Of a stretch of DNA of 64,000 nucleotides, positions 18,090-26,703 are shown in pieces. The stretch lies in NCBI RefSeq assembly GCF_000266945.1, contig NC_018025.1, forward strand, positions 2,852,001 through 2,916,000, read 5' to 3'. The notes under the pieces were generated by a model. That model had not been told where the DNA came from and did no database searches. It saw only the letters and a program-made list of their open reading frames with translations. How positions within the stretch are numbered: position 1 is the first letter of the stretch; every line of letters begins with the position of its first letter. Both the position numbers and the translations under genes were made by a program. Source of the DNA: Desulfomonile tiedjei DSM 6799. GTDB lineage: Bacteria > Desulfobacterota > Desulfomonilia > Desulfomonilales > Desulfomonilaceae.

Positions 18090-19688
18090 TTAATCCGAAT
18101 CGTAGAAGAGAGACCGCGGCCCTAATCGGCGGGGAGAAAATGGATCGAAATTCTTGCCACGATAGACGTGTATGGTGCGGATAGGCTGCCCGTGATACAT
18201 GACGTGGTAGGGAGCAAGTTCTTCAACTACTTGGAAATTTTCATAAACCGTGGTTAGCACGTCTGATGAAGGCCGAAGCGGAACAGGCGAAACATAGAGA
18301 ATATTGGTGCCTTTCATATCGTCAAATGATGGATTCCAAACATCAAACTGGGTCGGACGTTTCCAGGGAGCGAGATATCGCACATACGGCTGCCCGGGAA
18401 TATTGAACTCCATCAATGCGCAGAGCTGATAACTGTCCCCTGCAAGAATATCCTGAGGCTCCCGCAATTCGTTAATATGACGGCCGAGACCTGCCCAACC
18501 TCGCGTCTCCCAGATGACGCGATCTTCTTTGGCGTACTTCTTTTCCAGGAAAGCGGGAATGAGCCCGATCCAGGCATGGAGAATCACGAAGACGACCGGA
18601 CCTACGGCCAGAATAACGCTCCATTTGAGGAAACGACCGGTGAAGAAACTCCATACCCCGGATTTCCCCTGCTCGCGACGGGTAAAGATAATCTGCACTG
18701 CAAGAATGGCCAGAGAAGGATAGCCGATGAATCCCCAATTGGCCTCGACATGCCCTTTGAAAGCCATAATCCCGAACAAGACAACCGGAAGGCCAAAACT
18801 CAAGAGCAATGTCTCTTCTGGTCGCGGATTCCTCAAGTTCCTGACCAGTGCCACAAATGCGCCGACACATAAAGCGATATAGAACAACGGGGAGACAAGA
18901 CCGAACTGAGCAAGATGATACCCGAGCCCGTCGAGCAAACGGCGTGTAATATCAGTGGCTCCGGAACCGATATAAAATATGTGCCCCAGAGAAGCCCAAT
19001 CGTGTTTGATGTTCCACCACAGTATCGGTAAGCTCATGATTACCGCGATGGCTACGCCGATCCATGGTTCTTTTCGGAATACTTGCCGTCGAAACTCCCG
19101 ATTCCATATAAGAAAGAGCAAAATGCTGAAGAGTACGAGCAAGCCCGTATACTTGCTCAGTATCGATGCGCCTGCAGCGAATCCCATTACATAGAACCAA
19201 CGCGAATCCTGTGATCTGAGATATCTGGCAGCGGCCCACAAGGCAAGCATCCAAAAGAAGATTGAAGCATTGTCATGGATAGCCGCCGATCCCCCAAGGA
19301 GGAAGGGTGGGGTGAGATTCACCGCAACAGCACAGAAAAGCGCACGAGGTCTACTTTGAAACAGTTGATTGCTGACGCTGTACAAGAGAAACGTCGTGGC
19401 CAGAGAGAGCACAAGAAAAGGAAAGCGGACCGAAAAAACCGTCGATTCTCGGAATAGTTCGGTGGAAAGCCGGATCAAATACGCAACCATTCCGGAATTG
19501 TCGAAATACGACCAGTCCAGCCGTCTCGACCAGGTCCAGTAGCTGCATTCATCGGGAATCAGGTTGACCCAGGATGCAAACAGAATTCTCCACGTAAATA
19601 CCGCGAGAAGAACGGCCAACAGCGGCATGAAAAGAGTTGCGGGTTTGCTCTCAACGATTGGATCTTGGATTTTTGGTTCCGGAATCAT
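18090..19688 (-). CDS. GT39/ArnT-like membrane glycosyltransferase
   Basis: The 532-residue protein has about ten membrane helices. The first periplasmic loop carries a conserved acidic patch and aromatic run (NLIPDECSYWTWSRRLDWSY, about 40-59), typical of the GT-C fold in which a carboxylate near the first loop is catalytic. Such enzymes move a sugar from a polyprenyl phosphate to lipid A, glycolipid or protein on the outer face of the inner membrane. Sugar and acceptor cannot be told. The downstream ankyrin membrane gene is close enough for cotranscription. Confidence 0.88.
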   Translation of the reverse strand: MIPEPKIQDPIVESKPATLFMPLLAVLLAVFTWRILFASWVNLIPDECSYWTWSRRLDWSYFDNSGMVAYLIRLSTELFRESTVFSVRFPFLVLSLATTFLLYSVSNQLFQSRPRALFCAVAVNLTPPFLLGGSAAIHDNASIFFWMLALWAAARYLRSQDSRWFYVMGFAAGASILSKYTGLLVLFSILLFLIWNREFRRQVFRKEPWIGVAIAVIMSLPILWWNIKHDWASLGHIFYIGSGATDITRRLLDGLGYHLAQFGLVSPLFYIALCVGAFVALVRNLRNPRPEETLLLSFGLPVVLFGIMAFKGHVEANWGFIGYPSLAILAVQIIFTRREQGKSGVWSFFTGRFLKWSVILAVGPVVFVILHAWIGLIPAFLEKKYAKEDRVIWETRGWAGLGRHINELREPQDILAGDSYQLCALMEFNIPGQPYVRYLAPWKRPTQFDVWNPSFDDMKGTNILYVSPVPLRPSSDVLTTVYENFQVVEELAPYHVMYHGQPIRTIHVYRGKNFDPFSPRRLGPRSLFYDSD

Positions 19689-19774
19689 CGATCGACTATA
19701 CAGGCAGAGAAGAAAAAACCCAATACCGAGTTATGAAGTTTGTTCCATTAAGATCCACCGGAATCGAAAAGGAC

Positions 19775-19816
19775 TTGACATATATCGATACGATATATAG
19801 CCTATACGGCTATAGG
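19775..19816 (+). promoter_or_regulatory. PadR promoter with two inverted repeats, likely autoregulatory operator
   Basis: A TTGACA -35 box (19775-19780) runs into the perfect inverted repeat ATATATCG-ATA-CGATATAT (19780-19798). A second one, CCTATA-CGGC-TATAGG (19801-19816), overlaps the start of the PadR ribosome site (AGGAGG). PadR regulators bind such AT-rich palindromes and usually repress their own gene; the position between -35 and the start codon fits repression. The -10 box is not clear. Confidence 0.6.
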
Positions 19817-19823
19817 AGGCACT

Positions 19824-20378
19824 GTGGATATTCAATCCATCCTGCTTGGATTTCTCATGCGTAACAGCATGACCGGCTATGATCTGAAGAAAGCTTTCTC
19901 AATCTCCTTCGCTTTCTTTTCAGGGCTGAGCTACGGTTCCATTTACCCCGCACTCAGAAAGATGGAGAAAAACGGGCTCATTACCAAGCAGGTGGAGATC
20001 CAGGATGGCGCGCCAAACCGCAAGGTGTATACGATTACCGAAACAGGGCGCACGGAATTCCTCAACTCGCTGAAATCGCCGCTGTCCCCAGAGCAACCCA
20101 AGAGCACTTTCCTGATGAGGCTTTTCTTCTTTGGTCATCTCTCTCCACAGGATCGAAAGTCCGTTGCGCAGAAGCATCTTGGGGCAATCAAGCAAATGCA
20201 GGCGCAACTGCAGTCGGTCCAACCTCAGGTGGCTGCACACGCAGACCGTTTTCAGTACTTATGCTATGAATTCGGTCTCCGTTCTCTCAGCGACCTGGCT
20301 CGCAATCTTTCCCAAGTCATCGATGCCCTCGAAGAAGAGCCCAATGTGCAGAATCAGTTCGAGAAGATACAAACCTGA
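19824..20378 (+). CDS. PadR family transcriptional regulator
   Basis: The 184-residue protein has an N-terminal winged helix (about 1-80) with the PadR signature: LLGFL...MTGYDLKK, YGSIYPALRKMEKNGLI and a wing ending in YTITETG. A helical C-terminal domain probably dimerises, as in the AphA/VirR subgroup. It starts with GTG, five bases after a strong AGGAGG. Palindromes in its promoter suggest autorepression. The next gene, an iron-sulfur flavoprotein fusion, lies 32 bases downstream on the same strand and is the likely regulated target; the inducer may be an aromatic or xenobiotic compound, as for other PadR members. Confidence 0.93.
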   Translation: MDIQSILLGFLMRNSMTGYDLKKAFSISFAFFSGLSYGSIYPALRKMEKNGLITKQVEIQDGAPNRKVYTITETGRTEFLNSLKSPLSPEQPKSTFLMRLFFFGHLSPQDRKSVAQKHLGAIKQMQAQLQSVQPQVAAHADRFQYLCYEFGLRSLSDLARNLSQVIDALEEEPNVQNQFEKIQT

Positions 20379-20410
20379 TAACTCCGTCAACCTTGAAAAG
20401 GAGAACCAGT

Positions 20411-21484
20411 ATGAAAGTCATCGCTCTCAATTCCAGTGCAAGAGATGAAGGAACCAGTAAGACAAGGCTCATGCTCGAAGCGCTCGTAAAGGGCATGGTC
20501 GAGGCCGGAGCGGAGGTGGAGACTATCCATCTGCGCGATAAGAAGGTGAAACACTGTGTCGGCTGTTTCACCTGTTGGACCAAGACTCCCGGGATCTGCG
20601 TGATGAAGGACGACATGACCAATGAAATCTTTCCGAAATGGTTAGAGGCTGATGTTGCAGTATATGCTACGCCTCTGTACCACTACACGGTAAACGCAAC
20701 GATGAAGGCTTTCATTGAACGAACACTCCCGGTCATAGAACCCTTCATGTACAGGGAGTCGGATCTGACACATCATCCTCTACGCCATCAACCTCCTAAG
20801 GCCGTGTTCATATCAGTAGCTGGTTTCCCCGAATCGGCAGTTTTTGACCACCTCAAATCCTACGCCAATCGTCTGTTTGGTAAGAGTCTGCTGGCAGAAA
20901 TCTATCGGCCCGCGGCTGAAGGAATGGTTCAGCCCGAATTCCGGGAACAGATGAATGACATTCTGGATGCTACTGTCCAGGCGGGTCGAGAATTGGTCGA
21001 ATCGATGAAGATCTCTGAACCGACTATGGAACGGATTACCCAACCTTTAGACGCCGACTTCGACTCCCAGGCGAAAATGGCAAACGCGTTCTGGAAAACC
21101 TGCATAAAAGAGGGAGTGACCCCCCGGGAGTTTACCGAAAAAGGAATGATACCGAGGCCCGATTCTATCGACACGTTCCTGATGATTATGTCCAGCGGAT
21201 TCAACCCCAAATCTGCGGCCGAAATTTCTGCCGTGCTTCAATTCAATTTTTCCGGAGAAATTCAGGGTTCCTGTTATTTGGCCATTGAAAACGGCCGAGT
21301 CGAAGCTCGAGAGGGAGCGTCTCAGAAACCGGATTTGATCGTGGAGACACCTTTCGAGACCTGGATGGATATCATCACAGGAAAAGCGGATGGCCAGCAG
21401 ATGTTCATGCAACAAAAGTACAAAACGATCGGCGACATTACGTTGCTTCTCAGAATGAAAGATTTGTTCGGCAAACAGGACTAG
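20411..21484 (+). CDS. Iron-sulfur flavoprotein-type NAD(P)H reductase fused to an SCP2 sterol-carrier domain
   Basis: The N-terminal part (1-190) is a flavodoxin-like NADPH-dependent FMN reductase with the loop NSSARDEGTS for FMN phosphate and the cysteine cluster C-x2-C-x2-C-x7-C (HCVGCFTCW...C), matching the compact 4Fe-4S motif of archaeal and anaerobe iron-sulfur flavoproteins. The C-terminal part (about 255-357) looks like an SCP2 lipid-binding domain (FSGEIQGSCYLAI...DLIVETPFETWMDIITG). The family moves electrons to oxygen, quinones or small organics. The SCP2 part suggests a hydrophobic substrate. An ATG at 20411 with AAGGAGA upstream is preferred to a TTG at 20393. It probably forms an operon with padR. 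Confidence 0.85.
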   Translation: MKVIALNSSARDEGTSKTRLMLEALVKGMVEAGAEVETIHLRDKKVKHCVGCFTCWTKTPGICVMKDDMTNEIFPKWLEADVAVYATPLYHYTVNATMKAFIERTLPVIEPFMYRESDLTHHPLRHQPPKAVFISVAGFPESAVFDHLKSYANRLFGKSLLAEIYRPAAEGMVQPEFREQMNDILDATVQAGRELVESMKISEPTMERITQPLDADFDSQAKMANAFWKTCIKEGVTPREFTEKGMIPRPDSIDTFLMIMSSGFNPKSAAEISAVLQFNFSGEIQGSCYLAIENGRVEAREGASQKPDLIVETPFETWMDIITGKADGQQMFMQQKYKTIGDITLLLRMKDLFGKQD

Positions 21485-21509
21485 CATGAAGGGAGGAGTC
21501 TCCGAATCC

Positions 21510-22463
21510 TCAGGAACCGTCATCAGGGATCGCGCATATTTTGCAGGCCGTTCCTTCACTGCATACCAGGTCTTTTGTGGCGACGCGGAGTTCGTGAGTC
21601 TCCTCCAATTGTATGGTGACATGATGTATGTGAAAGCGTTCGGCTAGAACCGCGTTCAGACGTGCGAGCAATTCCGTTCTGCTCGCTCCGTCATCCGACA
21701 TCACGACATGAGCAGAAAGTCCATTCACGTCCGCGCCGATAATCCAGACGTGCAGATCGTACACGCAGCAAACGCCGTGCTCGTCAACCATGGCCTTCTG
21801 GACGTCGGCAATATTCAAATCGCGGGGAACTCCTTCCATGAGCACGTGTACGGATTCCCGAATCAGTTCCCAGGAAGAGTAGAGAATCAGTAATCCCACA
21901 AGAACACTGATCGCCGGATCGAGTCTATATTCACCTGTCAACAGGATCAAGATTGCCGCGAAGATTGCTCCCAGCGAACCCAGAGCATCGGAAACGATGT
22001 GGACGTAAGCCCCTCGGAGGTTCAAACTCTCTTGCCTCGTCGAAAAGAGCAGGAACGCCATGATCGCATTTACCGCCAGACCGAGGCCCGCAACAATCAA
22101 CATTCCGCCGCCCTGGACCGGCTCAGGCACAAGAAAGCGGTGCACAGCTTCGTAAAAAATCAGTGCAACTATAGCCCAGAGCGCCAGCCCATTGGCCAGA
22201 GCCGCAAGAATTTCGGTCCTTCGAAAGCCGTACGTATGTCGCTCCGTGGGAGATCTGGTTCCTACGCGTATAGCGAACCAGGAGAGTCCGAGAGCGGCAA
22301 CATCGGAAAGCATGTGTCCGGCGTCCGCGAGCAATGCGAGGGAATTGAATACGAGACCTCCCACTGCTTCGACGATCATGAAAACGCCCGTCAGTAAGAA
22401 TGCCACTCCCAGCCGGCTCTCAGCCCGATTATGTTTGTGGTCATGGTGGTGAGCGTGACCCAT
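21510..22463 (-). CDS. Cation diffusion facilitator (CzcD/ZitB type) metal exporter
   Basis: The protein of about 317 residues has a His-rich N-terminus (HAHHHDHKH), six membrane helices and a cytoplasmic C-terminal domain. Metal site residues of the CDF family are present: LADAGHMLSD (helix II) and HIVSDALGS (helix V), the H-x3-D patterns used for zinc transport by proton antiport. The C-terminus has an unusual CSEGTACKIC tail. ATG at 22463 has GGGAGG upstream; earlier in-frame starts fall within or at the edge of a repeat element. It converges with the flavoprotein gene. Zinc or a similar divalent metal is the likely substrate. Confidence 0.93.
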   Translation of the reverse strand: MGHAHHHDHKHNRAESRLGVAFLLTGVFMIVEAVGGLVFNSLALLADAGHMLSDVAALGLSWFAIRVGTRSPTERHTYGFRRTEILAALANGLALWAIVALIFYEAVHRFLVPEPVQGGGMLIVAGLGLAVNAIMAFLLFSTRQESLNLRGAYVHIVSDALGSLGAIFAAILILLTGEYRLDPAISVLVGLLILYSSWELIRESVHVLMEGVPRDLNIADVQKAMVDEHGVCCVYDLHVWIIGADVNGLSAHVVMSDDGASRTELLARLNAVLAERFHIHHVTIQLEETHELRVATKDLVCSEGTACKICAIPDDGS

Positions 22464-22497
22464 GAGGATTTTTGTCCTCCCGACGGCTTTCATTTTA

Positions 22498-22656
22498 CAA
22501 TGTGCGTTCAAAGAAGTAATCCCGCCACCGGCGGGAGCAAATCCGGTTCCGGCATGTCTCCGAAGCGAAGTCAGGCCCTGCCGTTCGTAGCGGAGGAGAT
22601 TTGGCGGGACCGGCCAAAAACAGATCTCTCAATATTCCCTCTATGAAAGCACATTG
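22498..22656 (-). repeat. MITE-like element, copy A
   Basis: This 159-bp stretch is about 80% identical by eye to the reverse complement of 37719-37865. Both copies end in the 8-bp inverted repeat CAATGTGC/GCACATTG and have no coding capacity. The copy lies just upstream of the CDF gene start and may influence its expression. No obvious target duplication is seen. Confidence 0.75.
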
Positions 22657-22674
22657 GTATCACATGTACAAAAC

Positions 22675-22686
22675 CTATGTACATAG
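22675..22686. promoter_or_regulatory. Perfect 12-bp palindrome upstream of mntP
   Basis: CTATGTACATAG is a perfect palindrome 108 bases before the mntP start and also lies upstream of the divergent CDF gene. It could be an operator for a metal-responsive regulator, but I cannot assign the protein. Confidence 0.3.
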
Positions 22687-22793
22687 TAAACAGCATTCCC
22701 ACCGGGAATCAAAGATCCTCTTGCACACGAAGGTTGACGGGAATTGAAACCGGTTGCTACAGTATGTCCATTCGAACGGGTTAGGAATCAGGC

Positions 22794-23366
22794 TTGGACG
22801 CATTAACTATCCTGGGGACCGCAGTTGCACTCGGCATGGACGCGTTTGCCGTGGGAGCTGCAGTTGCAGCCGGACTCGAAAACGTGACAGGTCGCCATCT
22901 GTTCAGACTGGCATGGCATTTCGGCCTATTTCAGTTTCTCATGACTGTTGCAGGTTGGTTGGGTGGAGATGGTCTCTCGACCTTCATGGGGGGACTAAGT
23001 AACTGGATCGCGTTCGGACTCCTTTCACTACTCGGAATCAACATGATACGGACTGCTTCTCATGCGGAAGACGCGCCTGAGAGCTTCGATCCGACTCGAG
23101 GTTGGAGTCTTGTCGGTCTGTCTGTCGCAACGAGCATCGATGCGCTCGCAGTGGGGATCTCGCTCGGGTTGATCAACGTCGAGATTTGGGCCCCATCGAT
23201 AATCATAGGTTGCACCGCACTGGTAATGACATTCACCGGCATGAAGCTGGGCGACAGAGTCGGAATGCATTTGGGCCAGTGGGCCGAGCGTATCGGCGGA
23301 ATCGTCTTGATCGCCATAGGATTACGAATTCTCATCGAACAGCTCATGCAAAAAACCTCCCCTTAA
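22794..23366 (+). CDS. mntP: Manganese efflux pump MntP
   Basis: The 190-residue protein has six membrane helices in two repeated halves. Each half carries the family signature around a conserved Asp (ALGMDAFAVGAA near residue 16 and SIDALAVGISLG near 115), which line the Mn path. The length equals E. coli MntP. The start appears to be TTG. MntP exports manganese and protects against its excess; in some bacteria the gene is preceded by a yybP-ykoY riboswitch, but I see no such structure in the 137 bases after the repeat element. It stands back to back with the CDF exporter, so the pair forms a metal-efflux locus. Confidence 0.92.
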   Translation: MDALTILGTAVALGMDAFAVGAAVAAGLENVTGRHLFRLAWHFGLFQFLMTVAGWLGGDGLSTFMGGLSNWIAFGLLSLLGINMIRTASHAEDAPESFDPTRGWSLVGLSVATSIDALAVGISLGLINVEIWAPSIIIGCTALVMTFTGMKLGDRVGMHLGQWAERIGGIVLIAIGLRILIEQLMQKTSP

Positions 23367-23414
23367 TTCGCGCTCCCTTCTTGCCGATAGCGGAGCTAAA
23401 TGAGGTAATCGGCC

Positions 23415-23927
23415 GTGATTCTCGATTTTCAATCCAATCATCTGACTACCGTGGAAGATCTCGGACAGGGACTCTTCCGAATTTGTTCAAGAGCCGACGA
23501 TGCGCTCTTTTCCGCGGAAATCCTTTTGGATGTCAAAGTTCCGGCTCTTGACATTCGAAAAGCGGATCTCGCCGTAAAGCGGGATGTGCTTGGGATTGTT
23601 CCCGATCTTGGCCCAGCTGCGGAAAAATTGATCGGAGTTCGCGTCGGTCCCGGTATGACAAAAATAGTCCGGGGATTACTCGGCGGACCTGCAGGATCGG
23701 ACCGTATTGCCGAGATGGTGCTTGAAGCCATGGAAATGCTCGTGAATGCCCTGACGGTTCCTGAGTTGAAAAAAGGAATGGAATCCGGCGGCTTATCGAC
23801 GAGATTGGAAATGGACGGTCCAAAGGTGTTTCTCAATGATGTGCTCATAGGGGAGCAGACTGTCGGCGTAATGGCTGATAATCCTCGTCTCAAGAATAGT
23901 TGCGCCGCCTTCTCCGATTTGGATTAA
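23415..23927 (+). CDS. DUF2889-like protein
   Basis: The 170-residue soluble protein resembles the DUF2889 family: an N-terminal beta-rich segment (roughly 15-75), a basic run, and a helical part with the pattern G...IA.MVLEA. Its function is unknown. It starts with GTG 48 bases after mntP and may be read through from it. A second member lies at 24254, but the two are only distantly similar. Family assignment is from memory of the pattern and is tentative. Confidence 0.55.
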   Translation: MILDFQSNHLTTVEDLGQGLFRICSRADDALFSAEILLDVKVPALDIRKADLAVKRDVLGIVPDLGPAAEKLIGVRVGPGMTKIVRGLLGGPAGSDRIAEMVLEAMEMLVNALTVPELKKGMESGGLSTRLEMDGPKVFLNDVLIGEQTVGVMADNPRLKNSCAAFSDLD

Positions 23928-24064
23928 TCTCAATTTGCTTTCAAAGCAGTAACATCCGGGAAACTTCTTTAAATGGATTATGTCCTTAGTTCAGCCGAGA
24001 GTCAGCCAGAAATTCTGGCAAAGTCTGTTCCTGATCCGGCGGATGAAGGCCGATGTGGAGCCGG

Positions 24065-24126
24065 GTAGGGGCATCCCTTGTGGGTGCCCGGTCATTCCTG
24101 GTGGGCAGGCACGAGACCTACCCCTA
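24065..24126 (+). repeat. Palindromic intergenic repeat (GTAGGGGC family), copy 1
   Basis: The element starts with GTAGGGGC and ends with CCTACCCC, and its middle carries TTGTGGGTGCCCGG and GGGCAGGCACGAGACC. The reverse complement of 52731-52815 matches it closely. It lies in the 326-base non-coding gap 23928-24253, which otherwise shows nothing. Such elements are scattered in many bacterial genomes and probably move by an outside transposase. Confidence 0.75.
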
Positions 24127-24253
24127 TCCGAGGCTTTGCCCGCAATACCGGGACTCTATGTCAGTTGATAAAGCACCTGAGCTAACGACATAATGCATTT
24201 GTTAAAAAAGGTTTCCCACATCTCATCTCTTTGAATCCGTCAGGAGGCCAACA

Positions 24254-24703
24254 ATGCTCTTGTATTCGCGCATGAAATCAATTGGCGTGCAAGTTCAGGG
24301 TCCCGAATCGCGCGTTGTCAGCGGAGTCCTGGAAGACGAGTTGTACGGTATGGAATGTCATATCCAGGTGAGCTGCCCGGATTTCACGATTACCTCCGTT
24401 CAGGCTCGGATGAAACGGTTCACGACCATCAGATGTCCGCGTGCGATGGAGGCTTTCACACGAGCCGAAGGATGGAAATTTGACGCTGAGTTGAACGGGA
24501 AAATCAAGAAAGAGATCGGACGGCTCGGCTGCCGACACATGGCCGTGCTCATGGTCGATTGTTGCAGAAGTCTTGCCAGAGCGGAATTTGCCAGAGAACT
24601 GCAGGCTGCGCAGAAAAGCGATCCCAATCTCGACAAGAAGTCCTTTATTCAGGATTTTTTCGGAAAATACCCCTCACTTTCCGGATATCTGAAGCTTCAG
24701 TAG
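24254..24703 (+). CDS. DUF2889 family protein
   Basis: This 149-residue soluble protein fits DUF2889: an acidic DDELYGMECHI segment (about 28-38), a beta strand leading to ARMKRF (residues 51-56), and the helix RLGCRHMAVLMVDC (about 90-103) with the family's G-C-x-H. Function unknown; conserved Cys and His might bind metal or a cofactor. AGGAGG precedes the ATG. It is followed after 13 bases by a PHP-domain gene and then a DUF169 gene, giving a three-gene operon often seen in anaerobes that metabolise CoA esters or aromatics (inference). Confidence 0.75.
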   Translation: MLLYSRMKSIGVQVQGPESRVVSGVLEDELYGMECHIQVSCPDFTITSVQARMKRFTTIRCPRAMEAFTRAEGWKFDAELNGKIKKEIGRLGCRHMAVLMVDCCRSLARAEFARELQAAQKSDPNLDKKSFIQDFFGKYPSLSGYLKLQ

Positions 24704-24716
24704 GAGTAAAGCCTGG

Positions 24717-25343
24717 ATGAAACTCGATCTTCACATCCATACTACCGAATTTTCTTCTTGCAGCACAATGAGTCCCGATGAGTTGATGATTGCAGCGCGG
24801 GAGAACGGACTCGACGGGGTCTGCATTACCGAGCACAATCGCATCTGGACGAAATCTCAAGCCGAAGCTCTGAGCAATAAACACGGTCTTGCTGTGTTCC
24901 GCGGCATGGAAGTGACCACAACCGGCGGTGACATTCTGGTATTCGGTTTAGAAGAAGAGCCTGACGGCATGTGGACTCCTGCGATGCTGAAATCGAAAGT
25001 AGATGCTGTTGGAGGAGCGGCCATAGCGGCTCATCCTTTCCGCGGCTTTCTCTTGTTCGGATTTGGCGATCTCAAGATGCAGGTGCAGGATGCCCTTGAT
25101 AACCCTACGTTTTCTCAGGTTCATGGACTGGAGGTCTGCAACGGTCTTGTAACGGAAACCGAGAACAATCTGGCTCGTGAAGTTGCGGAGGCAGCAGGCC
25201 TTATAATGATTGGAGGCAGCGATGCCCATCGGCCGGAAGCGGTTGGAACGTGCATCACGGAATTTCATGACTTCATTGCCAATGAAAAAGAGCTTGTTCA
25301 GGCGATTCTCAGCTCCAGGTTCAGTCTTCGTAAGATAAAATGA
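24717..25343 (+). CDS. PHP domain phosphoesterase-like protein
   Basis: The 208-residue protein carries all main PHP metal motifs: DLHIHT (4-9), TEHN (37-40), GMEV (62-65), AAHPFR (about 97-102) and GSDAH (about 160-164). These bind three metals and hydrolyse phosphate esters in histidinol phosphatases and polymerase nucleases. With all ligands present it is probably active. The substrate is unknown. It lies between a DUF2889 and a DUF169 gene, 13 bases after the former and 22 bases before the latter. Confidence 0.92.
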   Translation: MKLDLHIHTTEFSSCSTMSPDELMIAARENGLDGVCITEHNRIWTKSQAEALSNKHGLAVFRGMEVTTTGGDILVFGLEEEPDGMWTPAMLKSKVDAVGGAAIAAHPFRGFLLFGFGDLKMQVQDALDNPTFSQVHGLEVCNGLVTETENNLAREVAEAAGLIMIGGSDAHRPEAVGTCITEFHDFIANEKELVQAILSSRFSLRKIK

Positions 25344-25365
25344 TCCGAATTCCAGGGAGGTGACA

Positions 25366-26157
25366 ATGGAAGGCGAAAATATCAAATGGTCCGAATGGAC
25401 TCGCAGCATGGAACGCCTCTTGCGGCTGAAGACGTTTCCTGTGGGGCTGAAGCTGCTGGAGAACCCCGACGATCTCACCAAGAGCCCGTGGATCCGACGA
25501 TCTCCTGAACCTCTGTCTCTCTGTCAATTTATCACCATAGTCCGGACGTTCGACTGGACTGTGGGCGGGACTGCGAACGATCTGGCCACCCCGGGGTGCG
25601 CGAGTATCCTGGGATTGAGCGAGCTTCCCGAGTACGTTACCGACGGATCCATGCGCAACGTGGTCTGGCTCGAGAAAAAGGAGGACGCTGCAATATGTGA
25701 GTCGGTGATTCAGAGGATTCCGTTCGGAAAGTATAAGGCTTTTCTCCTTGCGCCTACGGCATACGATCCCTTTGTTCCGGATATTGTGCTGATCTATGGG
25801 AATCCGGCGCAAATGTCTCTCATGGTCAATGCAATCCAATACGATCGTTTCGAGCGATTAACATTCTATTCCGTAGGGGAGACTTCATGTTCCGACGTGA
25901 TCGGCCGATGTTTTGTGGATGGAGTTCCGGCGCTCTCCATACCCTGTTACGGTGAGCGAAGATTCGGTCACGCAGCGGATGACGAGCTGGCAATAGGGCT
26001 TCCTGTAAAAGAATGCGCTCGTATCCTTGCGAACCTGGAAATCCTGTACAAAAAAGGAATCCGGTATCCTATTTCCCACTATGGAGCACAGGTGAGCCCG
26101 GCGGCTGCTTTGGCTGCAGTGTATAAGTTTGCCGAATTGGAGAAGAAGCAAAAATAG
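25366..26157 (+). CDS. DUF169 domain protein
   Basis: The 263-residue protein matches the DUF169 family, which is common in anaerobic bacteria and archaea. Typical features are an N-terminal helix with LKTFPVGLKLL, a cysteine-containing stretch near CQFITIVRTFDWTV, a central VWLEKKE...AFLLAP segment and a C-terminal SCSDVIGRCF...IPCYGERRF motif. The function is not established. The start ATG at 25366 has GGGAGG upstream, so I skip an in-frame GTG two codons earlier. It is the last gene of the DUF2889-PHP-DUF169 unit. Confidence 0.88.
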   Translation: MEGENIKWSEWTRSMERLLRLKTFPVGLKLLENPDDLTKSPWIRRSPEPLSLCQFITIVRTFDWTVGGTANDLATPGCASILGLSELPEYVTDGSMRNVVWLEKKEDAAICESVIQRIPFGKYKAFLLAPTAYDPFVPDIVLIYGNPAQMSLMVNAIQYDRFERLTFYSVGETSCSDVIGRCFVDGVPALSIPCYGERRFGHAADDELAIGLPVKECARILANLEILYKKGIRYPISHYGAQVSPAAALAAVYKFAELEKKQK

Positions 26158-26232
26158 AGCGGTCGGAACCCCGTCTTCAAAATCCATGCGTTTGCAAGGC
26201 ATGAATCGAGACTGAACCTCAGAGTAGGAGAA

Positions 26233-26535
26233 TTATTTCTTCTGGAGAGTTTTGGGGTCTTTCTTGGCTTCTATTTCCTTTCTTGCCTGCAGGTAGAGTT
26301 CGCGGATATCATCGAGCCGGTCCGCTGAGACATCATACCGATCTCCCAGAGAAGGTGGCGGCTGGTTCATCTGATGGCTCACTCCTTGATCCCGTGTAGC
26401 GGGGCCAGTCTGGTGAGCAGTCTGGGCAATGGCTTCAAAGCCGAGGGGAAAGCAAAGAAGCAATCCTGCGAGTAATCCTGTTCCGTATAGTTTCAGCAAC
26501 TGATTTATGCTTTTGTCGGCAATGCGGATCTTCAT
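26233..26535 (-). CDS. Small exported protein of unknown function
   Basis: The 100-residue protein has a long signal peptide (hydrophobic LYGTGLLAGLLLCFPLGF, cleavage after AIA) and a hydrophilic mature part with a Gln/Pro-rich linker and a charged C-terminal helix (DRLDDIRELYLQARKEIEAKK). GAGGA lies upstream of the ATG at 26535. I recognise no family. It is transcribed in the same direction as the zinc-ribbon/pseudokinase pair but is separated from it by 168 bases. Confidence 0.75.
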   Translation of the reverse strand: MKIRIADKSINQLLKLYGTGLLAGLLLCFPLGFEAIAQTAHQTGPATRDQGVSHQMNQPPPSLGDRYDVSADRLDDIRELYLQARKEIEAKKDPKTLQKK

Positions 26536-26703
26536 TCGAGAGTCCTCTGATTTCAACACACGGTCAGCCAAGAATCTCCATCGGGACTCGTCCCGGGGTT
26601 GTCCAGGAACATGGGATAAAACAAGCCCCTCAGTGGCTTCCCAATAGCACAGAAAATCGCCCGGATCAATGGCCGAGTGCGAGTCTCCGATACCGAGTTC
26701 GCA

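Noticed and set aside
22657-22793. yybP-ykoY manganese riboswitch before mntP
   Set aside because: The conserved purine-rich core of that riboswitch is not seen in the 137 bases available.
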